Shown one piece after another: positions 44,899 to 55,902 of a DNA stretch of 64,000 nt (the first letter of the stretch is position 1; every line of letters starts with the position of its first letter). Under the pieces are notes generated by a model that saw only the letters and a list, made by a program, of their open reading frames with translations, did no database searches and was not told where the DNA came from. Location of the stretch: positions 5,627,501 to 5,691,500 of the forward strand of contig NZ_CP029550.1 of assembly GCF_003173715.1 (NCBI RefSeq), read 5' to 3'. The stretch comes from Methylobacterium durans (lineage in GTDB: Bacteria; Pseudomonadota; Alphaproteobacteria; Rhizobiales; Beijerinckiaceae). Made by a program: the position numbers and the translations under genes.

Positions 44899-46194
44899 TC
44901 AGCCCTGGCGCATCGCCGTCTCGGCCTGGGCGTCGACGAGCGTCGCGCCCTCCTCCTCGGGCAGCCGCACCGTCGCCGCGGCCTGGGCCGCGAGACCCTC
45001 GGCCCGGCCGACGAAGCCGAGCTTCTCGGTCGTCGTCGCCTTGATCGAGACGGCCGAGAGCGGCACGCCCGCAATCTCGGCGATGCGCGCCCGGATCGCC
45101 TCCCGATGGCGGCCGATGCGGGGCGCCTCCGCCAGCACCGTGATGTCGAGATGATCGATCCGCCCGCCGCGCGCCCGCACCAGCGAGCAGGCATGGGCCA
45201 GGAACTGGTCGGAGGCGGCCCCGCGCCACTTCTCGTCGCTCGGCGGGAAATGGGTGCCGATGTCGCCGTCGGCGATGGCGCCGAGGAGCGCGTCGGTGAG
45301 CGCGTGCAGCGCCACGTCGCCGTCCGAATGGGCGAGCACGCCCCGGTCGGCCGGGATGCGCACGCCGCCGAGCCAGACGTGATCGCCTTCCGTGAAGGCG
45401 TGCACATCGAAGCCGGTGCCGAGGCGGGTGACGTATTGGGTCATGGCAGAGAATCCCGGAGCGGAGGCAGCCGACCCGAAGGCGCGGTCGGCCTCGATCA
45501 GGTCGGCGGGCTGGGTGATCTTGCGGTTGCGCGGATCGCCCTCGAAGGTGACGACCGACAGGCCCGCCCACTCGGCGAGCGCCCCGTCGTCGGTGAAGCC
45601 GTGGAGGCCGGCCTCCGCCGCAGCCCGATGCCCGTCGAGGAGGGGGCGGAAGGCGAAGGATTGCGGGGTCTGCACGGCGCGCAGGGCCTCGCGCGGGGGC
45701 GTCTCGCGCACGCGCCCGATCCCGGCGCCCGCATCGTCCACGATCTTGATCGTGTCGCTGACGGCGATGCCGGGCACCGCGGCGCGATGGTTGCGGCCCG
45801 CCGCGATCGCCCGGTCGATCAGACCGAAATCCACGTGCGGACGCGCCGCGTCGTGCACGAGGACGAGGTCGGGCGCGCCCGCGCGCTCCAGCGCCTCAAG
45901 CCCGGCGCGGACCGATTGCTGGCGGGTCTCGCCGCCGGGCACCGGCGCGGCGAGCTTGCCTCGCACGATCGGATCGAGCTCGCCGAGGCATTCCTCGTAG
46001 AAGGCGGCGGCGTCAGGCGCGATCACGGGCTGGATGCGTGCGATGCCCGCATGGCAGCCGAGCGCCGCGAGCGTGCGGGTAAGGACGGCTTGCCCCCCCA
46101 CGCGGCGATACTGCTTGGGCATGCCGCCGCCGATGCGGATGCCGCGACCCGCCGCGACGACCACCGCGGCAACGCTGAACGCGGTGCTGGACAT
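44899..46194 (-). CDS. ispDF: bifunctional IspD/IspF enzyme of the MEP isoprenoid pathway
   Basis: This 431-residue fusion carries two non-consecutive steps of non-mevalonate isoprenoid synthesis. Residues 1-235 or so are the cytidylyltransferase IspD ([45 protein letters not shown]). Residues 275-431 are the cyclodiphosphate synthase IspF ([48 protein letters not shown]). The DVHAF and AHSDGDV histidines and aspartates are the expected metal ligands. Fusion is normal in alphaproteobacteria. The ATG at 46194 is preferred to one 75 bases upstream. Confidence 0.96.
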   Translation of the reverse strand: MSSTAFSVAAVVVAAGRGIRIGGGMPKQYRRVGGQAVLTRTLAALGCHAGIARIQPVIAPDAAAFYEECLGELDPIVRGKLAAPVPGGETRQQSVRAGLEALERAGAPDLVLVHDAARPHVDFGLIDRAIAAGRNHRAAVPGIAVSDTIKIVDDAGAGIGRVRETPPREALRAVQTPQSFAFRPLLDGHRAAAEAGLHGFTDDGALAEWAGLSVVTFEGDPRNRKITQPADLIEADRAFGSAASAPGFSAMTQYVTRLGTGFDVHAFTEGDHVWLGGVRIPADRGVLAHSDGDVALHALTDALLGAIADGDIGTHFPPSDEKWRGAASDQFLAHACSLVRARGGRIDHLDITVLAEAPRIGRHREAIRARIAEIAGVPLSAVSIKATTTEKLGFVGRAEGLAAQAAATVRLPEEEGATLVDAQAETAMRQG

Positions 46195-46418
46195 GGGACT
46201 TCTGATACCCTTCAGGCCCGCGCCCCGGCACTGCCGGTCCGGGCTGGTGCCATCATGACGCCGGGCCACGGTGCGACATTCGGTCAGGGTCGGCCGAATC
46301 GCTGCAGCGCGGCGCGCAGGCCCGGCCGGGCCGCTCGTCGTTTAAGCGGGGCACGACCCGAAATCAAATCGCCCGCCCGGCTTGCGTCCGGCCGGCTTTT
46401 GTCTATTCCTTGTGCAGA

Positions 46419-47471
46419 ATGACGAATGATCATTATTTGAGCGTTGTGCGCTCGGGGGCTTCCGCGGACGCGGCCGGCACGCCGGCCCCGCCGGTCCTGC
46501 TGGCGCCGCTCTCCGGCGTCACGGACTTGCACATGCGCCGAATCGCGCGGCGTCTCGGCGCCAGCGCCGTCGTGTCCGAGATGGTGGCGGCGGCCGAGTT
46601 CGCCCGCGGCGCCAGCGAGGCGCGCCTGCGTGCGGAAGGGGCGGGGGTGAGCCCGCACGTCGTGCAGCTCGCGGGCTGCGCGCCGGAGGCGATGGCTGAG
46701 GCCGCGCGCCTCTGCGAGGCGGCCGGCGCAGACGTCATCGACGTCAACATGGGCTGCCCGGCCAAGACCGTCACGGGCGGGGAGGCGGGTTCCGCCCTGA
46801 TGCGCGACCTCGACCACGCCGCCCGCATCCTCGCCGCCGTGCGGGACGCCGTGCGGGTGCCGGTCACGGTCAAGATGCGCCTCGGCTGGGACCATGCGAG
46901 CCTCAACGCCGCCGAACTCGCTCGCCGGGCCGAGAGCCTCGGCCTCGCGGCGGTCACCGTGCACGGCCGCACCCGCCAGCAATTCTACAAGAGCAGCGCC
47001 GATTGGGCGGCGATCCGCGCGGTCGTGGCGGCTGTGTCGCTTCCCGTCATCGCCAACGGCGACGTCACGGATCTTGCAGGCGCACGGGCCTGCCTCGCGG
47101 CCTCCGGCGCGGCGGGCGTGATGGTCGGGCGCGCGGCGGTCGGCCGGCCCTGGCTCGTCGGGCAGATCGCGAACGCCCTCGCCGGGCGGCCCGTGCGCGA
47201 GCCGAGCCCGGCCGAGAAGGCCGACATCGCCGCCGAGCACTACCTCGGGCTGATCGACCTCTACGGGGCCGCCATGGGTGTGCGCCACGCCCGCAAGCAC
47301 CTTGCGGCCTATGTCGAGGCGGCGGACAACGGAGGGACGGGCGGGCCGGCCCTTGCGCCCGCCGACCGCACCCGGCTCCTCACCACCCACGATCCGGACG
47401 TCGCGCGCGCGCTCCTGCGCCGCGCCTTCCTGGAGCCGGCGTCGGCGGGACCGATCGGGGAGGCCGCATGA
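46419..47471 (+). CDS. dusB: tRNA-dihydrouridine synthase B
   Basis: This 350-residue flavoenzyme reduces uridines in tRNA. It has [30 protein letters not shown], the catalytic Cys in [20 protein letters not shown], and the FMN-phosphate region VIANGDVTD with [14 protein letters not shown]. It is the first gene of the dusB-ntrB-ntrC set, an arrangement conserved in alphaproteobacteria. The ntrB start overlaps its stop (ATGA). The ATG at 46419 is preferred to one 9 bases earlier. Confidence 0.95.
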   Translation: MTNDHYLSVVRSGASADAAGTPAPPVLLAPLSGVTDLHMRRIARRLGASAVVSEMVAAAEFARGASEARLRAEGAGVSPHVVQLAGCAPEAMAEAARLCEAAGADVIDVNMGCPAKTVTGGEAGSALMRDLDHAARILAAVRDAVRVPVTVKMRLGWDHASLNAAELARRAESLGLAAVTVHGRTRQQFYKSSADWAAIRAVVAAVSLPVIANGDVTDLAGARACLAASGAAGVMVGRAAVGRPWLVGQIANALAGRPVREPSPAEKADIAAEHYLGLIDLYGAAMGVRHARKHLAAYVEAADNGGTGGPALAPADRTRLLTTHDPDVARALLRRAFLEPASAGPIGEAA

Positions 47472-48622
47472 GCGAGGAGGGGGATTGGAGCCGGGACGCC
47501 GGCGGGCGGGGCCGCGGCTCGCCGACCTCGGAGGCCGTGATCAACGCCCTGCCGCTGCCGGTGCTCACCGTCGGCGCGGACGAGCGCATCCTCCACTGCA
47601 ACCACGCTGCCGAGAACTTCTTCGACCATTCGGCGCGCCTGATGCAGCGGCGGCGCCTGCGCGACATCATCCCGTTCTCCTCGCCGATCATCGCCCTCGT
47701 GGCGGAGGTGCGCCGCAGGCGTGCCAGCGTCAGCGAGTACCGGGTCGAGCTGACCCAGCCCCGCTCCGGCCAAGAGCGCAGCGTCGACGTGTTCGCGACG
47801 CCGCTCGGCGACGAGGGCGACGCGGTGGTGCTGATGCTCCAGGAGCGCACCATCGCCGACAAGATGAACCGCCAGCTCACCCATCGGGGCGCCGCGCGCT
47901 CGATGATCGCCCTCGGCGCCATGCTCGCCCACGAGATCAAGAACCCGCTCGCCGGCATCCGAGGCGCCGCCCAGCTCCTCGAGCAATCCGGTGCCGAGGA
48001 GGACCGGGTGCTGACCCGGCTGATCTGCGACGAGTCGGACCGGATCGTGCGTATCGTCGAGCGGATGGAGCTGTTCGGCGACGAGCGCCCCGTCGAGCGC
48101 GGCTCCGTCAACGTGCACGGCGTGCTCGACCAGGTGAAGCGCTCGGCCCAGTCGGGCTTCGCCCGTCACATCCGCTTCGTCGAGAACTACGATCCGTCGC
48201 TGCCGCCGGTGCTCGGCAATCGCGACCAGCTCATCCAGGTGATCCTCAACCTCGTGAAGAACGCGGCCGAGGCGATCGGCGCCGACGCAGTCGACGGCGA
48301 GATCACCCTCTCGACCGCCTTCCGGACGGGCCTGCGCCTGCAGATCCCGGGCTCGCGCGAGCGGGTGAGCCTGCCGATCGAGGTGGCGGTGCGCGACAAC
48401 GGGCCCGGCGTCACCGCCGAACTCCTGCCGGACCTGTTCGACCCCTTCGTCACCACCAAGGCGCAAGGGTCCGGCCTCGGTCTTGCATTGGTGGCCAAGA
48501 TCGTCGGCGATCACGGGGGCATCGTCGAGTGCGATCCCGTGCCCCGCCGCACCACCTTCCGCCTTCTCCTCCCCATGTCGAGCGCCCGGGATGGGCGCGA
48601 ATCGGTCGTGGAGGCCGAGTAA
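47468..48622 (+). CDS. ntrB: nitrogen regulation sensor kinase NtrB
   Basis: This 384-residue soluble histidine kinase has a PAS domain at about 25-130. The phosphoacceptor His is in [20 protein letters not shown], and the ATPase motifs follow ([35 protein letters not shown]). NtrB responds to PII signalling and phosphorylates NtrC under nitrogen limitation. Its ATG overlaps the dusB stop, and ntrC begins 6 bases after its own stop, so the three genes form an operon. Confidence 0.96.
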   Translation: MSEEGDWSRDAGGRGRGSPTSEAVINALPLPVLTVGADERILHCNHAAENFFDHSARLMQRRRLRDIIPFSSPIIALVAEVRRRRASVSEYRVELTQPRSGQERSVDVFATPLGDEGDAVVLMLQERTIADKMNRQLTHRGAARSMIALGAMLAHEIKNPLAGIRGAAQLLEQSGAEEDRVLTRLICDESDRIVRIVERMELFGDERPVERGSVNVHGVLDQVKRSAQSGFARHIRFVENYDPSLPPVLGNRDQLIQVILNLVKNAAEAIGADAVDGEITLSTAFRTGLRLQIPGSRERVSLPIEVAVRDNGPGVTAELLPDLFDPFVTTKAQGSGLGLALVAKIVGDHGGIVECDPVPRRTTFRLLLPMSSARDGRESVVEAE

Positions 48623-48627
48623 GAGTC

Positions 48628-50094
<1,467 letters not shown>

Positions 50095-50124
50095 GCGCGG
50101 ACCGGCCCGCCCCGCAGGCGGTCC

Positions 50125-50703
50125 TCAGTGCCGGTTCTCGTCGGTCGGGTCGCGCAGGTAGCGGGCGAGCTCGAAGCCGATCTCGATCATCAGCCCGTCG
50201 ACCATCTTGGCGAGCATCGGGCGCTGCAGCGCGCCCGCGAGGCCGCGCAGGGCGATCACGTGTTCGGCCATGCGATTCACGAGACGCTCGGTGTGCTGCA
50301 GGTTCGCGGCGCGGTTCTCCGTGAGGTCGATGGCGATGCCGCAGCCCCGCGCGGCGCGGCCCGAGGCGTCGCGATCGATCCGACCGCGCATCAGCAGGCT
50401 GCGCACGCCGCTGCGCGCGTCGAGGGCGCGGAATTCCGCCTCGAAGGGGCCGCCCGCCTCGCCGGAGGCGTGGAGATGGTTCTCGACCCGGACCCGGTCC
50501 TCCGGATGGGTGCGCTCCAGGAAGGCGGCGAGGGGAACGCCCTTGGCCGCCGCGTCCGGATCGATCCCGAGCAGGCGCGCGAAGGCGGCGGAGAACGCGA
50601 GCCGACCGCTCCAGTGGTCGTGCTCCCAGGCGCCAACGACCCCGGAGGCGTCGAGCGCCGCCTGCAGATCGCCGGTCCCCGGTAGCGTCAGGGCTTCACC
50701 CAT
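50125..50703 (-). CDS. PAS-domain protein
   Basis: This 192-residue protein has one PAS fold at about 15-130 (GVVGAWEHDHWSGRLAFSAA, PLAAFLERTHPEDRVRVENH, GCGIAIDLTENRAANLQHTE). A helical tail follows (about 135-185) that could dimerise, but no kinase, GGDEF or DNA-binding domain is present. It may be a stand-alone sensor or a partner of another signalling protein. It converges on ntrC. Confidence 0.8.
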   Translation of the reverse strand: MGEALTLPGTGDLQAALDASGVVGAWEHDHWSGRLAFSAAFARLLGIDPDAAAKGVPLAAFLERTHPEDRVRVENHLHASGEAGGPFEAEFRALDARSGVRSLLMRGRIDRDASGRAARGCGIAIDLTENRAANLQHTERLVNRMAEHVIALRGLAGALQRPMLAKMVDGLMIEIGFELARYLRDPTDENRH

Positions 50704-51200
50704 GCCTGTCCTTGAGCCGGTCCGTCTCGCGCTCCGGCTGCCGTTCTGCCGCGCGAAATTAACTTGAGGTTTAAAGACCGATCTATCGAAGGGCCGTCAG
50801 ATCGAGATCTAGGGTACGGCCGCCGCTGTGGAAAGGGCAATATTTCGTGGCATCGGAATTGTGACAACCTGAGATTATATTTGTCCGCTCGCGCGTCCGG
50901 CGCCGCGTCGTTCCCCGATCCGATGCGTCCGACGCCCCGGTGCAGGGCGCCCGCGTCCCGCCCTCCGCACGACGCGGCGGAGAGATGGCTTAACGTCCCG
51001 TTAACCATGATCGGCCAAACCGGGATCATCGCATCCTTGGGTCACAGGACGAATCGGCCTCTCCGCCCGCCGGAGAACGTCGAACCGAACCGCCGGTCCC
51101 GCCTCGACAACGGGAAGGCCGCGCGGAGCCACGTCCGTTTTGTAACCTAAAGTTGCTAAACCTTTCGCAGATCCGGGTTTCGGTTGCAGAGGACGTCAGG
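50704..51200. other. gene-free stretch upstream of parA
   Basis: About 500 bases hold no supported gene. An A+T-richer part (50755-50880) includes AAATTAACTTGAGGTTTAAA, and CTTAACGTCCCGTTAACC (50990-51006) contains the inverted pair TTAACG/CGTTAA. These may be promoter or operator sequences for parA or the divergent PAS gene. Confidence 0.4.
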
Positions 51201-51839
51201 ATGAAAGCCATCACCTTCGTCACGCAGAAGGGAGGCAGCGGCAAGAGCACGCTCTGCATCTCGCTCGCCGTCGCCGCTCAGGAGGCCGGCCACTCGGTCT
51301 GCATCCTGGAGATGGACCGGCAGGCCACGATCAGCGACTGGCTCGACCATCGCACGGCGGAGGGGCCCGAGGTCGCCCAGATCGACGCCACGCAGATCGA
51401 GGCCGTGATGGCGCAGCTGCGCGAGTCGGCCTACGATTTCGTCTTCATCGACACGCCGGGCGTCGACTCGACGGGCACCCTCTCGGCGATCCGCGCGGCC
51501 GACCTCTGCATCATCCCCTGCCGGCCGACGCCCGCGGACCTGCGCGCCTTCAAGCCGACGCTCGCCGCCGTCTACCGGCTGGAGAAGAAATTCGCCTTCG
51601 TGCTGAATCAGACGCCGCCCCGCTCCTACCGCATCCGCGACGCCGCCGACGGCCTCGCCGTGCTCGGCGTGCTGCCCGACGTGAACATCGTCGCCCGCAC
51701 CGACCATCAGGACGCGATCGGCGTCGGCCAGGGGGTGACCGAGTTCAACCCGAAGGGTCAGGCGGCCACCGAGGTGCGCCGGCTCTGGACCTGGATCGAG
51801 CGGCGGACGCAGGGGGCCAAGCATGTCAAAGCCGCCTAA
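51201..51839 (+). CDS. ParA-family ATPase
   Basis: This 212-residue protein has the deviant Walker A FVTQKGGSGKSTLCISLAV, a Walker B-like FVFIDTPGVDSTGTL and PCRPTPADLRA. The short length and absence of an N-terminal helix-turn-helix place it with the small ParA/MinD-type proteins of plasmids and orphan chromosomal loci, not with the chromosomal ParA near the origin. Its stop overlaps the start of the next gene by 17 bases, so the two are coupled. It may position a cellular cargo. Confidence 0.88.
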   Translation: MKAITFVTQKGGSGKSTLCISLAVAAQEAGHSVCILEMDRQATISDWLDHRTAEGPEVAQIDATQIEAVMAQLRESAYDFVFIDTPGVDSTGTLSAIRAADLCIIPCRPTPADLRAFKPTLAAVYRLEKKFAFVLNQTPPRSYRIRDAADGLAVLGVLPDVNIVARTDHQDAIGVGQGVTEFNPKGQAATEVRRLWTWIERRTQGAKHVKAA

Positions 51840-52179
51840 GCTGAACCTCGCCTCGATCGTCGCCGCCGCGGCCCCCCCGCCGAAACTCGCGCCCGTGAAG
51901 CCCGCGCCGATCCCGGCGCTCGCCCCGGTCCCGCAGAGTGCGGAGATCGTCCAGCTCGACGTCGCGCCGGCCCCGGCCCGCCGCCCGAGCGCCACGCTGA
52001 AGGAACGGGCGCGCCAGATGTCGGTCTATCTCGAGCCGCCGGTCTACGACCAGCTGCGCGACCTCGCCTACGCCGAGCGCACCAAGATGCACGCGCTGAT
52101 GCTGGAGGCCCTCGACCTGCTGTTCAAGCAGCGTGGAGCCCGCTCGATCGAGCAGCTGAACGAGAATCCGCCGCGCTGA
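51823..52179 (+). CDS. ribbon-helix-helix partner of the ParA-family ATPase
   Basis: This 118-residue protein has a disordered Pro/Ala-rich N-terminus (residues 1-55) and a C-terminal ribbon-helix-helix-like domain: RQMSVYLEPPVYDQLRDLAY, then AERTKMHALMLEALDLLFKQ. Small ParG-type centromere-binding proteins have this layout and stimulate their ParA through the flexible N-terminus. The 17-base overlap with parA supports a functional pair. DNA binding is inferred. Confidence 0.72.
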   Translation: MSKPPKLNLASIVAAAAPPPKLAPVKPAPIPALAPVPQSAEIVQLDVAPAPARRPSATLKERARQMSVYLEPPVYDQLRDLAYAERTKMHALMLEALDLLFKQRGARSIEQLNENPPR

Positions 52180-52624
52180 CGGCGCGGGCCTGAGCGGCCC
52201 TCCCAAGTCTCGGGCCCGTCCGGGACTTGCCCATTAAGGGCGAGACCCACACGCCAAAGAGTCGTTTTACGCTTACGCCTCAGTAGTTTGCTCTGACATC
52301 CTCATGCGCTGCAGGAGCCGGTCGGGCGCGCTCCCCGAGATCCTGGGTATGAAGCGCGGCGGCGCGTCATCCGCCCGCTGATGAAGCTTCGTTCATTGAT
52401 ATTCTTCAAGGACTTGCTTGGCGCCGTTCAACCGACGCGTCAACGATGATCCGCGCGCCCGTTCGGCTGGCGGCCGCCCCGTTCAGCCTTCCTTTACGTC
52501 GCCTCGACAATCCTCGGGGTCGCCCCCACCGGCCTCCGGTCGGGGCGAGGTCCGCCCGTATCGCTCACCGCGCCGGGCCGGGCCGGGCGCGTGGCGTGAC
52601 GCGGTGAGACCCGAGTGGTTGGTG
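52180..52624. other. gene-free stretch upstream of rlpA
   Basis: No gene is supported. CCCAAGTCTCGGGCCCGTCC-GGGACTTG near 52202-52229 contains the inverted pair CAAGTC/GACTTG and could end the parA transcript. The A+T-richer part (52250-52420) may hold the rlpA promoter. Confidence 0.4.
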
Positions 52625-53872
52625 ATGGTGCGTTCGACGAAGGCCGGGACGGCGGGGATCGCCGCGTTCCCGCTCCGCCGGATCCTCGCGGTCTCGGCGA
52701 TCGCGCTGGCCACCGCCAATTGCAGCAACAACCCGCAGAAGCTCGCAGCCACCGCGCCCGGCAACGGGATCGATCCGAAATACGGCGTCAAGGCGAGCCC
52801 GCGCCTCTACAACGAGGGCGACGTGATCCCGAAGGGCGGCGGGCGCCGCTTCTCGGGCAAGCCCTACGTGGTGGCCGGGCGCACCTACGTGCCGCGCGAG
52901 GACGCCCGCGGTTACGTGCGGGAGGGCCTCGCCTCCTGGTACGGCAGCGCCTTCCACGGGCGCCAGACCGCCAACGGCGAGGTGTTCGACCGCCACTCCA
53001 TCGCCGCGGCCCACCCGACCCTGCCGCTGCCGAGCTACGCCCGCGTCACCAACACCGCGAACGGCCGCTCGATGATCGTGCGCGTCAACGACCGCGGCCC
53101 CTATCACGCCGACCGGGTCATGGACGTCTCGGAAGCCGTGGCCGAATCGCTCGAATTCCACCGGCGCGGCACCACGCGGGTGCGCGTCGAGTATATCGGC
53201 AAGGCGTCGGTCGCCGGCAGCGACGACCGCAAGCTGCTGGCGACGTTGCGCACCGACGGCCGCCCGGCCGCGATCGGCGGGCGCAGCCCGGTGATGCTGG
53301 CCGATCTCGGCTCCGACGCCGCGGAGGCAGCGCCCGAGCCGGTCCGCGCCCGCGCGCCGCTCGCCTTCAGGCCGCAAGAGGAGCGCCAGCAGGAACGCCA
53401 AGTGGAGGAGGCGCCCCGCCCGGTGCTCCGCCCGGCCCCGGTGCTCGTTGCGCGCGCCGCCGCGCCCGTGCCGCCGGCCCTCCAGCCGACCGCGCCCCGC
53501 GGCGCCCCCTTCCGGCCCGTGCTCGCCGCGGCCCCGATCCAGGCTCCGCCCGTCCAGCTTGCCGCCGCGAAGGGACGACCCAGCACTTCCGCAGCGCCGG
53601 TCCGCCTCGCGGGTGCCGCGCCGCACCCGGCCTCGAAGGGCGGCCCCGTCCAGATGGCGAAAGCCCTCCCGCCGCCCGCGGCCAAGGTGGGCCCAGCCGG
53701 CCACGCCGCCTCCGGCCGCCTCGCCGCGAGCCCGATGCCCGCCGCCTCGCGGCTGGCGATGGCCAAGCTCGCCGCCGCCCCGCCGCCGCATCCGCAGGCC
53801 AAGCCGAGCCCGGCCTCCGCGCCCGGCAAGGCGCCTGCCCAGCGCCGCTCCCGCCTCGCGGAGGTGAACTGA
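52625..53872 (+). CDS. rlpA: RlpA-type septal lytic transglycosylase
   Basis: This 415-residue protein has a lipobox-like LATANC near residue 32, so it is probably an outer-membrane lipoprotein. The double-psi beta-barrel domain shows the RlpA pattern GLASWYGSAFHGRQTANGEV, AAHPTLPLPSYARVTN and IVRVNDRGPYHADRVMDVSE, with the catalytic Asp and His expected there. About 190 residues of Pro/Ala-rich sequence follow, and no SPOR domain is visible. RlpA acts on peptidoglycan glycan strands during daughter-cell separation. The ATG at 52625 is preferred; GTG at 52604 is possible. Confidence 0.9.
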   Translation: MVRSTKAGTAGIAAFPLRRILAVSAIALATANCSNNPQKLAATAPGNGIDPKYGVKASPRLYNEGDVIPKGGGRRFSGKPYVVAGRTYVPREDARGYVREGLASWYGSAFHGRQTANGEVFDRHSIAAAHPTLPLPSYARVTNTANGRSMIVRVNDRGPYHADRVMDVSEAVAESLEFHRRGTTRVRVEYIGKASVAGSDDRKLLATLRTDGRPAAIGGRSPVMLADLGSDAAEAAPEPVRARAPLAFRPQEERQQERQVEEAPRPVLRPAPVLVARAAAPVPPALQPTAPRGAPFRPVLAAAPIQAPPVQLAAAKGRPSTSAAPVRLAGAAPHPASKGGPVQMAKALPPPAAKVGPAGHAASGRLAASPMPAASRLAMAKLAAAPPPHPQAKPSPASAPGKAPAQRRSRLAEVN

Positions 53873-53985
53873 GCGCGCCTTGCGCGTGTCGCGCGGCGAT
53901 TGGACGTTCGATTCACGCGGGAAACCGCTGTAAGGTCTCGCTTCCGGCGGGGCAGGGCGCCGGGCGTGCAGGCGAGGGTTGTGGG

Positions 53986-55182
53986 ATGCGTACGACGTCG
54001 ATCCGGGTGTATCTCGCCGCGGCCTGCCTGCTGCTGGCGCCCGGAACGTACCGGCCCGCGGCCGCGCAGAATTTCCAGACGAGCGCGCCCCACGCCATCC
54101 TGATCGACGCGGATTCCGGCTCGACGCTCTTCGAGAAGGCGGCGGACGAGTTGTTCGCCCCGGCCAGCATGGCCAAGCTGATGACCACCGAGATCGTGTT
54201 CGGCGCCCTGAAGGAGGGCCGCCTGAACATGGACACCGAGTTCACGGTGACCGAGGACGCGTGGCGGCGCGGCGGGGCGGGCGGCGGCGGCTCCTCGATG
54301 TTCGCGCAGGTCAACAGCCGCATCAAGCTGTCGGACCTCCTGCGCGGCCTCATCGTCCAGTCCGGCAACGACGCGGCCATCACGATCGCCGAGAACATGG
54401 CCGGCACGGAGGGCGCTTTCGCCGGCATGATGAACGCTCGCGCCAAGGAACTCGGCCTGACGCGCTCGACCTTCCGCAACGCGACCGGCTACTCGGCGCC
54501 CGACCAGAAGGTCAGCGCCCGCGACCTCGCGAAGCTCTCGCTGCACATCATCGAGACCTATCCGGATCTTTACAAGATCTTTGCCGAGCGCGAATTCACC
54601 TGGAACAAGATCAAGCAGCAGAACCGCAACCCGTTGCTCGCCCTCGACATCGGCGCGGACGGGCTGAAGACCGGCTATCTCGAGGAATCCGGCTACGGCC
54701 TCACCGGCTCGGCGGTGCAGAACAACCAGCGCCTCGTCATGGTGGTGAGCGGCCTCAAGACCGCCCGCGACCGGGCCGCCGAGTCCCGCAAGCTGATGGA
54801 ATGGGGCTTCCGCGCCTTCGAGCCGCGCCAGATCTTCACGGCCGGCGAGACGGTGGCCGAGGCCTCCGTCTACGGCGGCGAGAAGGGCAGCGTGCCCCTC
54901 GTGGCGAAGAAGCCCGTGCGGCTCCTGCTCCCGCGGGGCTCGGGCGAGCGCGTCACGGCGAAGGTGGTCTATCAGGGACCGCTCTCCGCGCCCGTGGAGC
55001 AGGGCCGGGAGATCGGCCGCCTGCGGGTCATGCGCGGAGACACCCTCGCCCTCGACCAGCCCCTCTACGCGGGCGAGGCGGTCGGCTCCGGCACGATCCC
55101 GCAGCGGGCTCTCGACGCCGCGCTCGAGGTCGGCACCGGCCTGTTCCGGCGCGCCTTCAGCAAGGCCGGCAACCCGTCGTGA
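53986..55182 (+). CDS. dacF: D-alanyl-D-alanine carboxypeptidase (DacF/PBP6-type)
   Basis: This 398-residue periplasmic enzyme trims peptidoglycan stem peptides. It has a signal peptide (VYLAAACLLLAPGTY through AAAQ) and the serine-peptidase motifs SMAKL (Ser nucleophile and Lys), SGNDAA and LKTGYLEESGYGL. A C-terminal beta domain follows from about residue 290. It follows rlpA and precedes tmk with overlapping stop and start, an order common in alphaproteobacteria. Confidence 0.95.
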   Translation: MRTTSIRVYLAAACLLLAPGTYRPAAAQNFQTSAPHAILIDADSGSTLFEKAADELFAPASMAKLMTTEIVFGALKEGRLNMDTEFTVTEDAWRRGGAGGGGSSMFAQVNSRIKLSDLLRGLIVQSGNDAAITIAENMAGTEGAFAGMMNARAKELGLTRSTFRNATGYSAPDQKVSARDLAKLSLHIIETYPDLYKIFAEREFTWNKIKQQNRNPLLALDIGADGLKTGYLEESGYGLTGSAVQNNQRLVMVVSGLKTARDRAAESRKLMEWGFRAFEPRQIFTAGETVAEASVYGGEKGSVPLVAKKPVRLLLPRGSGERVTAKVVYQGPLSAPVEQGREIGRLRVMRGDTLALDQPLYAGEAVGSGTIPQRALDAALEVGTGLFRRAFSKAGNPS

Positions 55183-55902
55183 CGGCGCGCCCGGCGCCTC
55201 CCGGGCCGCCTCGCCGCCCGGCCGCTTCATCACCTTCGAGGGCGGGGAGGGGGCGGGCAAGTCGACCCAGCTCGGCCGCCTCGCCCGGACGCTGCGCGAG
55301 GCGGCGGGCCGCCATGTGGTGACGACCCGCGAGCCCGGCGGCACGGAGCGGGCCGAGGCGATCCGCGCGGCGCTCCTCTCCGGAACCGCCAAGCCCTACG
55401 GGCCCTTCGCCGAGGCGCTGCTCTTCGCGGCGGCGCGGATCGACCATCTCGACCGCCTGATCCGCCCGGCGCTGCGGAACGGCGAGATCGTGCTCTGCGA
55501 CCGCTTCGCGGACTCGACCCGCGCCTACCAGGGCGCGGCGGGGGGCGTCGAGGCGGGGACGCTGCTGGCGCTGGAGCGCGTGGCTGTTGGGAGCACGCGG
55601 CCCGACCTGACCCTCATCCTCGACCTCCCCCGGAGGCCGGCCTCGCCCGGGCGCGGGCGCGGGCCGCAGCGGGGGAGGCGCCCGACCGCTTCGAGGCGGA
55701 GGCGCTCGCCTTCCACACCCGCCTGCGCGAGGGATTCCTGGCCATCGCCGCGGCCGAGCCGGAGCGCTGCGCCGTGATCGACGGCGCGCAGGCTCCCGAG
55801 GCGGTCGAGGCCGCGATCCGCGCCGCAGTCTCAGCCCGCCTGCCGGGCCTGCTGCCGGAGGCGCCCGCGTCAGGCCGGGAGGGGCGCGACGATGCCGCCT
55901 GA
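55179..55902 (+). pseudogene. tmk: thymidylate kinase with two apparent frameshifts
   Basis: The GTG at 55179 overlaps the dacF stop, but the P-loop region (GRFITFEGGEGAGKSTQLGR) is in the minus-one frame, and the C-terminal third (LARARARAAAGEAPDRFEAE) is in the next frame again. The second shift lies at five C (55627-55631). Adding one base at each point gives a normal dTMP kinase with TREPGGT and CDRFADSTRAYQG. As tmk makes dTDP and is normally essential, base-calling errors are more likely than true loss. The stop overlaps holB. Confidence 0.85.

Noticed and set aside
44899-46194. ispD-ispF fusion as unusual
   Set aside because: The fused enzyme is normal for alphaproteobacteria.
52565-53791. 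Long minus-strand frame opposite rlpA
   Set aside because: It is antisense to a gene with clear RlpA motifs and has no start signal or domain of its own.
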